Below, piece by piece: positions 1-7,802 of a stretch of DNA of 60,574 bases (positions are counted from its first letter, which is position 1; every line of letters begins with the position of its first letter). The DNA lies in assembly GCA_017469265.1 (NCBI GenBank), contig JAFUGS010000007.1, positions 1 to 60,574 on the forward strand, given 5' to 3'. A model generated the notes under the pieces. It did not search any database and was not told where the DNA came from. It saw nothing but the letters and a program-made list of their open reading frames with translations. A program made the translations under genes and the position numbers. Source of the stretch: Clostridia bacterium. GTDB lineage: Bacteria > Bacillota > Clostridia > Christensenellales > Aristaeellaceae.

Positions 1-415
1 GATGAGGAAAACTACGGCATGATTTTCAGATTCCTGCCTTTTTTCCTATAGCCATTTCAAAAAGACTTATGTTTGTGTGAAATTTTCAAGGTTCGACCGT
101 ATCGACTTATGCCGGAACTGGCCTTATGACCCTGACATCATAGTATATGCTTTTTCATATCATTCCGCAATCCCACGTGCTGCGAAACTGATACCCTGTA
201 CTGAAGGCCTTCTTTCTGTCCGACTCGGCAAACATACGTCCGTAACTGGCAAATAAGATTCCATCTGGCGTTATTGATTCCGTTTTTTGACGAAAACGAC
301 TCCGAAAAAAGTTCGATCTGCCAAAAATTTGTCCTTGACTTTTGGACCGGTTTACGGCGCCGAAAAGGACAGGAAAAAAACCAGAAATGATATTGTATTT
401 ATAAAAAGAGTGGGA
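1..415. other. Left-edge region without a confident gene
   Basis: No convincing gene was found here. The first 51 bases stay open on the plus strand (DEENYGMIFRFLPFFL, then stop) and could be the tail of a gene starting outside the window. The rest is AT-richer than its surroundings, with many short stop-broken frames on both strands. A minus-strand frame of 117 codons at 155-508 lacks a ribosome site, has odd composition, and overlaps the better-supported small gene at 461. I treat it as chance. Confidence 0.4.
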
Positions 416-421
416 TACAAT
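393..421 (+). promoter_or_regulatory. Sigma-A-like promoter with palindromic ends
   Basis: TTGTAT (393-398), a 17 bp spacer and TACAAT (416-421). ATTGTAT and ATACAAT at the two ends are exact inverted repeats, so the promoter elements could also be an operator. It precedes the small ORF at 461 by about 40 bases. Confidence 0.5.
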
Positions 422-460
422 CCCTTGTGGTTTAAATGATCGGAAGGGAGTGCATAGCCC

Positions 461-598
461 ATGAATCAGGAGACAACGGAAACACAGATTTCCTGGGAGG
501 AATCCCACCCCTGGCTGTCCTTGCTGACGGTTTCGGAGGAGGATGACTCCGTGGATGAGACGCTCCGTTATACCCTGGACGAGCTGCGCCTGGCGTAA
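461..598 (+). CDS. Small acidic hypothetical protein, 45 aa
   Basis: Start ATG at 461 follows a ribosome site (GGAAGGGAG, about 442-450), and a promoter-like pair lies just upstream. The 45-residue product is strongly acidic with two tryptophans (SWEESHPWLSLLTVSEEDD). It has no signal peptide and no membrane segment. I do not recognise the family. Downstream is the terminator of the convergent GH43 gene, so this is a single-gene unit. The promoter, ribosome site and ORF together argue for a real gene, but coding bias cannot be judged at this length. It might be a regulatory or leader peptide. Confidence 0.45.
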   Translation: MNQETTETQISWEESHPWLSLLTVSEEDDSVDETLRYTLDELRLA

Positions 599-610
599 AA
601 AAGCATAAAA

Positions 611-632
611 AAGCCCCCCTGAAGGGGGCGTG
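611..632 (-). terminator. Rho-independent terminator of the GH43 gene
   Basis: Read on the minus strand: GCCCCC, loop TTCA, GGGGGGC, then TTTTTTATG. The stem is just past the stop codon of the minus-strand GH43 gene. On the plus strand there is no T-run, so it is directional. Confidence 0.75.
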
Positions 633-635
633 GAA

Positions 636-2039
636 TCAGTGGCCGAAGAAGATCCGGTTCAGATGAGGCTTTCCCGGGCCGCGGTATGTCAGGTACAAAG
701 CCTGGATGCCGTCCGGGAAAGCTGCTTCTGTTTCCCGCTTTTGCCAGATGTTGCTGCTGTCGAGGGGAATCTCCGCCAGCACCGGGCCATCCGGGGCGGC
801 TTTGATTTCGAATCTTCCATGTGCGTAGCCCCTGGTTTCGATACCGATGCGCTTTACATTTCTGCAGTCAAAGTATTTGAATCCGATGGTGACCCCGTCC
901 CGGATGCCGGCGATGTGGCCATCGATTTTATCGTCGTCCCGGCCGTCCTGGGTGACCATGGGACAGCCCGGGTCGCCCACGTAAAGGGGCTGGTTTTCCT
1001 CCACGAAAAGGTGGCAGGCGATATAGGCCGGATAGGCGCCTTCGCCCTTCAGCGGGCCGCCATTCAGTCCGCAGGAGGTCATCTCCACCTGGGAAAGCCT
1101 TCCGTCCGCGCCGAAGGACACCGGTTCCGCGCAGCCCTGACGGCTGTACCAGGTGCCGTTGGTATGCCGGTGATAAAAGATGTACCACTGGCCGGCGATT
1201 TCCACCAGGCTGCCATGATTGTTGCCGCCGAAGGCCATCGGGCGGCTTTTTTCTTTCCAGCCGCTGATGCCCACATCGTTGTTGCTGACGATAACGCCGC
1301 CGTAGGCAAAGGGCCCGCGTGGGGAAGCGGAGACGGCGTAGCACAGTTCATGCATGACCTGGGAGGAATAGACAAAGAGGTACTGATCCCGCCGCCGGCG
1401 GATGGAGGAGGCTTCAAAAAAGGCGTGCCCCTCAAAGCCTGTTCCCTCCGCGTACATTTCGCCGGGCACCACATAAACCGGATCTTCCTCGATGGTCAGC
1501 ATATCCGGCCCCAGGACGGTGCAGGTGGCGCCGTGACGGCTCTTGTCGCCATGACCGCAGAAACCGGTATACAGATAGGTTTTCGCCCCTTCGGTCAGGA
1601 CACCGGGATCAAACTGGGGTTCATCCCCGGGACGCTCGCCCAGACGGGTGCCATCCTTGTAATGAACATAGCCGAGAAACTGATACCGTCCGGCAGGAGC
1701 GTCACAGACAGCCACGGAAACAAAGTTCACCTTATCGTAGACATAGTACAGGTAGAATCGGCCATCCGGCCCCTGGGTCACGTCCGGGGCGTACAGGCAC
1801 ATGTGGCCGTCCGCGTTGACGGGGTCGCCGTTCCGGGGAAAGATGACCCCTTCGCAGCGCCAGTCGGACAGGTCGTCCACCGGGGCGGACCAGCCCATGT
1901 AATCGCCCTGACAGAAAACATAGCCATTGAACCAGTCGTGGCTGCCATAGACATACACCCGATTGCCGAAAACATGGGGCTCACCATCGGGAATATACTC
2001 CCAGGATGGCAGATAGGGATTAAAAGCCTGCTTTTTCAT
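636..2039 (-). CDS. Glycoside hydrolase family 43 (arabinosidase/xylosidase-like)
   Basis: A five-bladed beta-propeller glycosidase acting on arabino- or xylo-oligosaccharides. The product has 467 residues and no signal peptide, so it is probably cytoplasmic and works on imported oligomers. The expected GH43 acidic residues are visible: base Asp near residue 18 (PDGEPHVF), pKa-tuning Asp near 86 (YAPDV) and acid Glu near 209 (FFEASSIRR). The NNHGSLVEI and FYHRHT segments match the later blades. The last roughly 130 residues look like a beta-sandwich accessory domain. It is transcribed alone, divergent from the carboxylesterase 209 bases away, and ends at a strong terminator. Exact substrate is not assignable from sequence. 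Confidence 0.9.
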   Translation of the reverse strand: MKKQAFNPYLPSWEYIPDGEPHVFGNRVYVYGSHDWFNGYVFCQGDYMGWSAPVDDLSDWRCEGVIFPRNGDPVNADGHMCLYAPDVTQGPDGRFYLYYVYDKVNFVSVAVCDAPAGRYQFLGYVHYKDGTRLGERPGDEPQFDPGVLTEGAKTYLYTGFCGHGDKSRHGATCTVLGPDMLTIEEDPVYVVPGEMYAEGTGFEGHAFFEASSIRRRRDQYLFVYSSQVMHELCYAVSASPRGPFAYGGVIVSNNDVGISGWKEKSRPMAFGGNNHGSLVEIAGQWYIFYHRHTNGTWYSRQGCAEPVSFGADGRLSQVEMTSCGLNGGPLKGEGAYPAYIACHLFVEENQPLYVGDPGCPMVTQDGRDDDKIDGHIAGIRDGVTIGFKYFDCRNVKRIGIETRGYAHGRFEIKAAPDGPVLAEIPLDSSNIWQKRETEAAFPDGIQALYLTYRGPGKPHLNRIFFGH

Positions 2040-2248
2040 GCCGAAAAGGTTCCTTTCTCTGTCCGTTTCCGGATCCCGAAGGATCCGTATCCATTCTTCC
2101 TGGAATTATAGCAAAAAGACGCAGACGCCGCAATGTGGGAATCTCCGTTTTCCCCGCTTTCCGTTGCATCTTTGCGGGCCAGCTGATATAATCATGCGCA
2201 GAGAAACAGCCGAGGCAAATCGGGAAAGCCTGACAGGAGGGGAGAAGG

Positions 2249-3817
2249 ATGACCCATTCTTTCGCAAGGGATGCCGGGACCGCGGTGGTGACGACCGCAA
2301 AAGGGAAAATCCAGGGATATATGCATGACGGGCTGAACATTTTCAAGGGAATTCCCTATGCCACGGCGAAACGCTTTCACGCGCCGGAACCGGCGCAGCC
2401 CTGGGATGGGGTGCTGGATGCCTGCAGCTACGGATATGTGTGTCCGCTGATGACCAATGATCCGCCCTGCGGGGAGCTGTATGTGCCGCACCGCTTCTGG
2501 CCGATGGACGAGAACTGTCAGAACCTGAACCTGTGGACGCCGGGCCTGGACGACGGAAAGCGGCCGGTGCTGGTATGGCTGCATGGGGGTGGTTTTTCAG
2601 CGGGTTCCGCCATTGAGCATATCGCCTATGATGGCGCGAACATGAGCCGGATCGGCAACGCGGTGGTGGTGTCCATCAATCACCGGCTCAATGTTCTGGG
2701 CTATTTTGACCTGTCGGACTTTGGGGAGGAATACGCCAACTCCGGCAACGCGGGCGGAGATGATATCATTGCCGCGCTGCGATGGATCCGGGAAAACATC
2801 GCCGCATTCGGCGGCGATCCGGAAAATGTGACGGTCTTTGGCCAGTCCGGCGGCGGCGCCAAGGTGACAACGCTGCTTCAGTCCCCCGCGGCGGATGGGC
2901 TGTACGCGAAGGGGATCATCATGAGCGGCGTGATCGGCCCGGTGCTGGCGGACGCTGAGGGCAGCGGAAAGGAACTGGCCGAAGCGGTGATGCGGGAGCT
3001 GGGCATCGATGATGTAAAGTCGCTGGAAACCGTGGATTACGCGGCGCTGGCCGGCGCCTACCGGAAGGTAAGCCCCGCCCTGCGACAGGCTGGGAAGTAT
3101 GTGGGCTGCTGCCCGCATCCGAACGCGTATTATGCGGGCGAACCGGTCCGCCATGGATTCCGGAAGGAAACGAGCCAGGTGCCTTTGATGATTGGCAGCG
3201 TCTTCGGAGAATTTACCTCCTTCGCGCCCAAGCCCGGGGAGTGGGCGGGGCTCAGTGACGCTGCGCAGATCGAGACGATCCGGAAAGCCTGGGGAGAAGG
3301 CCCGGCGGCGGCATTGATCCCCCTGTTCCGGGAAGCTTACCCGGAACGGCCGGTGATCGATCTGCTGCGGCTGGACTTCGTCTTCCGCGGGCCGGAAGTG
3401 GCGTATATCGCGGAAAGAAGCAGGATTAACCGTCAGACCTGGTCCTATCTCTTTAACCTGGATCAGCCCATCGACGGGGGCAACACCCCGTGGCATTGCT
3501 GCGATATTCCCTATGTTTTCCACAACGTGGATCTGGTGGAATATCCGCATGGGGCAGGTCTGGACCCCGGCCTGGCCGAAAAAATACAGGAGCAGGCCTT
3601 CCGCTCCGTCATGGCCTTCGCTTCCGCTGGAGATCCGGCCAACGCGGCCATCCCCGCCTGGGCGCCGTGTGAACCAGGAAAGGAAAGGACGCTGATTCTG
3701 GACGCTGCGACCCGGGTCCGGGAGAACCATGACCATGCCCTGATGCACACGCTGGGTCAGTACGCGGAGGAAATCTCCCGGAAGATGTTTGAAGCGGCGG
3801 GAAACATTCAGCATTAA
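2249..3817 (+). CDS. Type-B carboxylesterase
   Basis: An alpha/beta-hydrolase of the carboxylesterase/cholinesterase family, 522 residues, which is normal length. ATG 2249 follows GGAGGGGAGAAGG. The oxyanion-hole segment HGGGF is near residue 112 and the nucleophile elbow is FGQSGGG with Ser about 200; most relatives have GESAGG. No signal peptide is seen, so it is likely intracellular. Such enzymes deacylate esters, and beside the GH43 gene a role in removing acyl decorations from plant oligosaccharides is a reasonable inference. The substrate is unknown. Nothing suggests truncation. Confidence 0.88.
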   Translation: MTHSFARDAGTAVVTTAKGKIQGYMHDGLNIFKGIPYATAKRFHAPEPAQPWDGVLDACSYGYVCPLMTNDPPCGELYVPHRFWPMDENCQNLNLWTPGLDDGKRPVLVWLHGGGFSAGSAIEHIAYDGANMSRIGNAVVVSINHRLNVLGYFDLSDFGEEYANSGNAGGDDIIAALRWIRENIAAFGGDPENVTVFGQSGGGAKVTTLLQSPAADGLYAKGIIMSGVIGPVLADAEGSGKELAEAVMRELGIDDVKSLETVDYAALAGAYRKVSPALRQAGKYVGCCPHPNAYYAGEPVRHGFRKETSQVPLMIGSVFGEFTSFAPKPGEWAGLSDAAQIETIRKAWGEGPAAALIPLFREAYPERPVIDLLRLDFVFRGPEVAYIAERSRINRQTWSYLFNLDQPIDGGNTPWHCCDIPYVFHNVDLVEYPHGAGLDPGLAEKIQEQAFRSVMAFASAGDPANAAIPAWAPCEPGKERTLILDAATRVRENHDHALMHTLGQYAEEISRKMFEAAGNIQH

Positions 3818-4079
3818 ACCTTGCGAAGAAGGATAAAACAGGCGTAACGACAGCAGGGCCTCAATGAAAGCCAACGATCATACGCACACCTTCCGCCGCA
3901 ACCATGCGGCGGGGTATGCAGAATGGGAATGCACGCGCCGGATGAAAAGCGCTTTCCCGTGAGACGGATCGCGATGATCAGGGGATGAAATGCTTTCAGA
4001 CGGCATGAACGACAGAACCTGGCTCCCGACAACAGATATCATGGCGGGGCTGACTGGAGAGGACGGGAAGAGGAGGACG
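3818..4079. other. Intergenic spacer with a stem-loop
   Basis: No gene is supported in these 262 bases. A perfect 8 bp hairpin (CCGCCGCA, loop ACCA, TGCGGCGG) lies at 3893-3912 without a T-run on either strand, so it is not an obvious terminator. The reading frame of the next gene stays open back to 3990 but has no ribosome site there. Confidence 0.4.
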
Positions 4080-4754
4080 ATGCGAATGATGAATATGCCT
4101 GGAGCAGCGCTGCTGCTGGCCGTGGGGTTATTTACAGGTGCCGTCTGGCGCTGTTTGGAAAAGGAGCGCCAGGCGCTCCGCCGGCGATCCGGGATCTCCA
4201 GAACCCTGTCCGCGGTTCTGGCCGTCCTGGTTCTGACAGCGGCCCTGTGCGGTCAGGCGATCTGGCCGGCCTCCGCATCCGCGGAAACGGGGGGAGCGGC
4301 CGCTGAGAGCGGAGACGATACCGCGCCGGATTTTACGCTGAGGGACCAGTACGGACAGGAACATACCCTGTCCGCGTACAGGGGAAAAGTCGTTTTTCTG
4401 AACTTCTGGACGACATGGTGCCCCTGGTGCATCCAGGAGATGCCGGAGATCGAGGAAATCTATCACGAGCTGGGTGAGAACCAGGGCGATGTTGTGATTC
4501 TGGGGGTGGCCGCTCCTGATTCCTATGACACCGTGGACGAGCAGGGAATCATAGACTTTCTGGCGGAGCACGGGTGGACCTATCCCGTTGTTATGGATTC
4601 GACCGGGAAATACTTCAACGCTTATGGAGCGCAGTCCCTGCCGACGACCTGGCTGATCCGGGCGGATGGAAAACTGATGGGCTATATTCCGGGAGCCATG
4701 GACAAGCCCGCGATGCTGGACGTGATTCAGCAGACGCTGGATGCCGGACAGTAA
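4080..4754 (+). CDS. TlpA/ResA-like membrane-anchored thioredoxin
   Basis: A thiol-disulfide oxidoreductase acting outside the membrane. The chosen ATG (4080) directly follows GGGAAGAGGAGG, giving 224 residues. Two hydrophobic segments (about 7-23 and 42-66) come first. The thioredoxin fold then begins at APDFTLRDQYG, with the redox motif WCPWC (Cys 114 and 117) and the cis-proline region SLPTTWLI. A partner CcdA-type electron donor is not visible nearby. Reduction of exported or heme-related thiols is the usual role of the family; here the client is unknown. The gene begins a same-strand run extending to 7798. Confidence 0.87.
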   Translation: MRMMNMPGAALLLAVGLFTGAVWRCLEKERQALRRRSGISRTLSAVLAVLVLTAALCGQAIWPASASAETGGAAAESGDDTAPDFTLRDQYGQEHTLSAYRGKVVFLNFWTTWCPWCIQEMPEIEEIYHELGENQGDVVILGVAAPDSYDTVDEQGIIDFLAEHGWTYPVVMDSTGKYFNAYGAQSLPTTWLIRADGKLMGYIPGAMDKPAMLDVIQQTLDAGQ

Positions 4755-4783
4755 ATGAAACAGGAATACGAGGAGGCGGCTTC

Positions 4784-5356
4784 ATGGAAAGGCTGACGCT
4801 TGAAAAAGCAAAAGAGCTGAATGCACGGATGGTTACGGAAGAGCACCTGATTCTTCATGCCGCTAATGTTTCCGCGGCCATGGAGGCAATGGCCGGGCAT
4901 TTCGGCGCGGATCCGGAACACTGGGCCGCCGTGGGCTGGCTGCATGACTATGATTATGAGCATTTTCCGGAGGAGCATCTGGCGCATACGGAAGTGCCGC
5001 TGAGGGAAGCCGGCGTTCCGGAGGAGGATATCCGGGCGATTCTGAGCCATGGGTATTCAATCTGTACGGATGTTGCGCCCGTGACGGATATGGAAAAAAG
5101 CCTGTTTACCGTGGATGAACTGACGGGTATCGTGCAGGCTGCGGCAAGAATGCGCCCGGCCGGAATCACGGACCTGGAAGTGAAAAGCTTCATGAAGAAA
5201 TGGAAGGATAAAAAGTTTGCCGCAAAGTGCAACCGGGAGCTGATCCTTCGCGGATGCGAAATGCTGGGAATGGATATCCGCGAAGTGGCGGAGATCGTGA
5301 TTGAGGGCATGAAAGCACACGCGGAGGAGCTGCACCTGACAGGAACAGACGCATAA
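4784..5356 (+). CDS. HD-domain phosphohydrolase-like protein
   Basis: A 190-residue HD-superfamily protein. ATG 4784 follows GAGGAGG; an earlier in-frame start inside the tlpA-like gene has no ribosome site. The metal-binding pattern is visible as His near 24, the pair HD in GWLHDYDYEH and a later His (SHGY). The family hydrolyses phosphate esters of nucleotides or small molecules using divalent metal. This short type, with the LHDYDYE signature, is common in Clostridia and its substrate is generally not known. It lies 29 bases behind the thioredoxin-like gene and is probably cotranscribed. Confidence 0.85.
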   Translation: MERLTLEKAKELNARMVTEEHLILHAANVSAAMEAMAGHFGADPEHWAAVGWLHDYDYEHFPEEHLAHTEVPLREAGVPEEDIRAILSHGYSICTDVAPVTDMEKSLFTVDELTGIVQAAARMRPAGITDLEVKSFMKKWKDKKFAAKCNRELILRGCEMLGMDIREVAEIVIEGMKAHAEELHLTGTDA

Positions 5357-5426
5357 GGCGAAAAGCCACGGGAACAGCGAACAGGAAGTCAGGACCCCTC
5401 AACGGAGAAAGGGGAGGAACGGACGG

Positions 5427-5990
5427 ATGAAGACAAGTTTCAGGCGAAGCGCGGCGGCGGGAATCCTGATCTGTATGGGCTGCATCGTCAATCTGAAAGC
5501 GGGCGGAGGTATTCCCGGCGCCGTGCTGTTCAGCGCCGGGCTGTGGTTTGTGGTGAACTTTGACGCGGAACTGTTTACCGGACGCGTCACGCGGAATGAT
5601 TATGATCTTCCGCAGAAAGCGGTCATGCTGGTCATGAACGTGCTGGCCGCGGGACTGTGCGGGTTCCTTGCTTCTGTTTTCCTGCCCGAGATTCGGGAGG
5701 CGGCCGGAAAGATTACCGCGGGTTACGCGGATCCGGTAAAGGTGCTTTGGCAGTCCGTGATGTGCGGAATCTGCATGTATCTGGCCACAACGCCGCCCAA
5801 AGGAGACGGAAGCCGGCTTCCGTTTGTCGTTTACGGAGTCGTACTTTTTATTCTTTCCGGCTATGGCCATTCCATCGCCCTGGCGGGATACGCGGGGATT
5901 GGCCGCTCGGTTGCCTGGTGGGTACTGCCGCTGGCGGCCGTGGGCAATGGGCTGGGAAGCTACGGCATGAAATGGCTCCTGAGCAAATAA
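5427..5990 (+). CDS. Short formate/nitrite-transporter-like membrane protein
   Basis: A 187-residue hydrophobic protein with about five to six membrane segments. AGILICMGCIVNL, FSAGLWFVVNFDAELFTG and the C-terminal WWVLPLAAVGNGLGSYG echo the FNT (formate/nitrite) channel family, including the ELFTG segment. FNT channels are usually about 260-290 residues, so this one is clearly short, with the middle reduced. ATG 5427 follows GGGGAGGAACGG. A transport role for small monovalent acids such as formate fits a fermenter, but the shortened form might be non-transporting. It sits in the same-strand run with the HD and phosphatase genes. Confidence 0.65.
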   Translation: MKTSFRRSAAAGILICMGCIVNLKAGGGIPGAVLFSAGLWFVVNFDAELFTGRVTRNDYDLPQKAVMLVMNVLAAGLCGFLASVFLPEIREAAGKITAGYADPVKVLWQSVMCGICMYLATTPPKGDGSRLPFVVYGVVLFILSGYGHSIALAGYAGIGRSVAWWVLPLAAVGNGLGSYGMKWLLSK

Positions 5991-6023
5991 GCGGGTGAAA
6001 GCGAAAAAAGGAGAAGGAAGATC

Positions 6024-6803
6024 ATGAAGGACGAACTGATTCGGATTGCCAGGGAAGCGGGACAGTTTTTTCTGAAACGATCCATCTCCCGCATATCGAG
6101 CAAGGAAGGGCACGCCAATTACGTGACCAATATAGACTGCATGGTGGAGGCGTACCTTGAGCAGGCGCTGTGCCAGCTTCTTCCCGGCTCAAAGTTTATC
6201 GGCGAGGAGCAGGAGAATCAGCGGCTGTCTGACGCACCGACATGGATTGTGGACCCGCTGGATGGGACAACGAATTTTATCCACGATTACAGGATGTCCT
6301 CCGTTTCCATCGCGCTTTGCGAAGGGAAGAAACCGGTCGCGGGGGTCATCTGGCAGCCGTACGGGAACGAACTGTTTTACGCGGAGCGGGGAAAGGGGGC
6401 AACGCTGAACAGCGAGCCGATTCATGTGGCTGACACGCCGTATTCCGAGGCACTGATCGCCTTTGGCACAGCGCCGTACTATGAGGAGCTGGAAGAGACG
6501 AGCATGCGGCTGGCCAGGGTATTTCTGCGGGACTGCGCGGATATCCGCCGAACCGGATCCGCGGCGATCGATCTGGCGAACCTGGCGGCGGGACGGACGG
6601 ACGCGTTCTTTGAAATGCGGCTGAAACCCTGGGATTATGCCGCTGGAAGCCTGATTGTCCAGGAAGCGGGAGGACTGGTCCGGATGCCGCTGCTGGATGC
6701 GCTGGATTATGATCAGAGCACCGCGGTTGTGGCGGCCACGCCCGCGATCATGGATCAGGTGATGGATGTTTTCCGGAGGTATCAGCCGCAGGGGAAAGCC
6801 TGA
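6024..6803 (+). CDS. Inositol monophosphatase family protein
   Basis: A Mg-dependent sugar/inositol phosphatase of the SuhB/IMPase superfamily, 259 residues, which is full length. Metal ligands are visible: Glu in FIGEEQE (about 61), WIVDPLDGTTNF (Asp 77 and 80) and the C-terminal KPWDYAAG. ATG 6024 follows AAAGGAGAAGG. Substrates in this family include myo-inositol-1-phosphate, fructose-1,6-bisphosphate and PAP. The sequence does not decide among them, so no gene name is given. It lies between the FNT-like gene and a NUDIX gene on the same strand. Confidence 0.92.
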   Translation: MKDELIRIAREAGQFFLKRSISRISSKEGHANYVTNIDCMVEAYLEQALCQLLPGSKFIGEEQENQRLSDAPTWIVDPLDGTTNFIHDYRMSSVSIALCEGKKPVAGVIWQPYGNELFYAERGKGATLNSEPIHVADTPYSEALIAFGTAPYYEELEETSMRLARVFLRDCADIRRTGSAAIDLANLAAGRTDAFFEMRLKPWDYAAGSLIVQEAGGLVRMPLLDALDYDQSTAVVAATPAIMDQVMDVFRRYQPQGKA

Positions 6804-6857
6804 CCGGGATGAAACGGCGAAAGAAAGGGAGAAGACACGCGGGGCGCGAGGCGGAGC

Positions 6858-7343
6858 ATGAAGTATTGTCAGGAATGTGGATCCATGCTGGAGGACAGAC
6901 CGCTTGAACATGAGGGAATCGTCCCCTTCTGTCCGAGTTGTCAGGAATACCGTTTTCCCATGTACAATGTGGCGGTCAGCATGATCGTGGTGAATGAGGC
7001 GAACGGAAAGCTGCTGCTGGTCAAGCAATACGGAAAAGACTTCAACCGGCTGGTGGCGGGATACGTGAACCGGGGAGAAAAGCTGGAGCACGCGGCCGCG
7101 CGGGAGCTGAATGAGGAAATGAACCTGACGGCCGCCGCCATTCATTTTAACCGCACGGCGTTTTACGAGCCGTCAAACACGCTGATGTGCAATTTCACGG
7201 TGTCCGTAGCGGACGACAGCGCCGCGGCTCCCAACTACGAGATTGATGAATACGCGTGGTTCACCCCGGAGGAGGCGCGGCAGGCTGTCAAGCCGGGTAC
7301 GCTGGCGGGCTTTTTCCTGAACAGATATCTGGAAGAGGGCTGA
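6858..7343 (+). CDS. NUDIX hydrolase with N-terminal zinc ribbon
   Basis: A 161-residue pyrophosphohydrolase resembling the NADH pyrophosphatase branch. The zinc ribbon is at residues 4-30 (CQECGS and CPSCQ). The Nudix box reads G-x5-E-x7-REL-NEE-MNL, with Asn where the last Gly normally stands. The catalytic acidic residues are kept. The ATG at 6858 has only a weak purine-rich site (GAGGCGGAGC) upstream. It probably cleaves a nucleoside diphosphate-linked metabolite. It is downstream of the inositol-phosphatase-like gene and 20 bases before the DUF523 gene. Confidence 0.88.
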   Translation: MKYCQECGSMLEDRPLEHEGIVPFCPSCQEYRFPMYNVAVSMIVVNEANGKLLLVKQYGKDFNRLVAGYVNRGEKLEHAAARELNEEMNLTAAAIHFNRTAFYEPSNTLMCNFTVSVADDSAAAPNYEIDEYAWFTPEEARQAVKPGTLAGFFLNRYLEEG

Positions 7344-7363
7344 AGGAAAGGAAGAAAACCATC

Positions 7364-7798
7364 ATGACCATCCTGATCAGCGCATGCCTGCTGGGGGAAA
7401 ACTGTAAGTACAACGGCGGAAACAACCTGCATCCGGAGCTGGCAAAGCTTCAGAAGGAACACAGGGTGATCCCGGTTTGTCCGGAGGTGCTTGGCGGGCT
7501 TCCAACGCCGCGCGTGCCGGCGGAGATTGTTCATGGCGTGGTCATGAACCGGGCCGGCGACTCCGTGGACGAGGCATTCCGGGCCGGCGCGGGCAGGGCG
7601 CTGGCGCTGGCCAAAGAAAACAAGCCTGACCTGATCATCCTCCAATCCCGCAGCCCCTCCTGCGGGGTGGGGCGGGTTTACGATGGAAGCTTTACAGGCA
7701 GGCTTGTTTCCGGAAACGGGATATTTGCGCAGATGGCGATGGAAGCCGGTTTCTCCGTTGTTGACGCGGAGGAATGGGAGCCCTCCGTACGCGCCTGA
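7364..7798 (+). CDS. DUF523 family protein
   Basis: A 144-residue protein of the DUF523 (YbbK-like) family, recognised by SACLLGENCKYNGG at the N-terminus, CPEVLGGLPTPR and SRSPSCGVGRVYDG. The conserved cysteines (in ACLLG..C, VCPEV, PSCG) suggest a metal or redox site, but the family function is not established. ATG 7364 follows AAGGAAAGGAAG. It is the last gene of the plus-strand run and stops only four bases before the end of the convergent secreted-protein gene. Confidence 0.9.
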   Translation: MTILISACLLGENCKYNGGNNLHPELAKLQKEHRVIPVCPEVLGGLPTPRVPAEIVHGVVMNRAGDSVDEAFRAGAGRALALAKENKPDLIILQSRSPSCGVGRVYDGSFTGRLVSGNGIFAQMAMEAGFSVVDAEEWEPSVRA

Positions 7799-7802
7799 TT
7801 TT

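Noticed and set aside
89-101. GGTTCGACC resembling a tRNA T-arm
   Set aside because: No matching acceptor or anticodon stems could be drawn around it.
630-2111. 493-codon plus-strand frame
   Set aside because: Antisense to the GH43 gene, which has all catalytic residues and a terminator.
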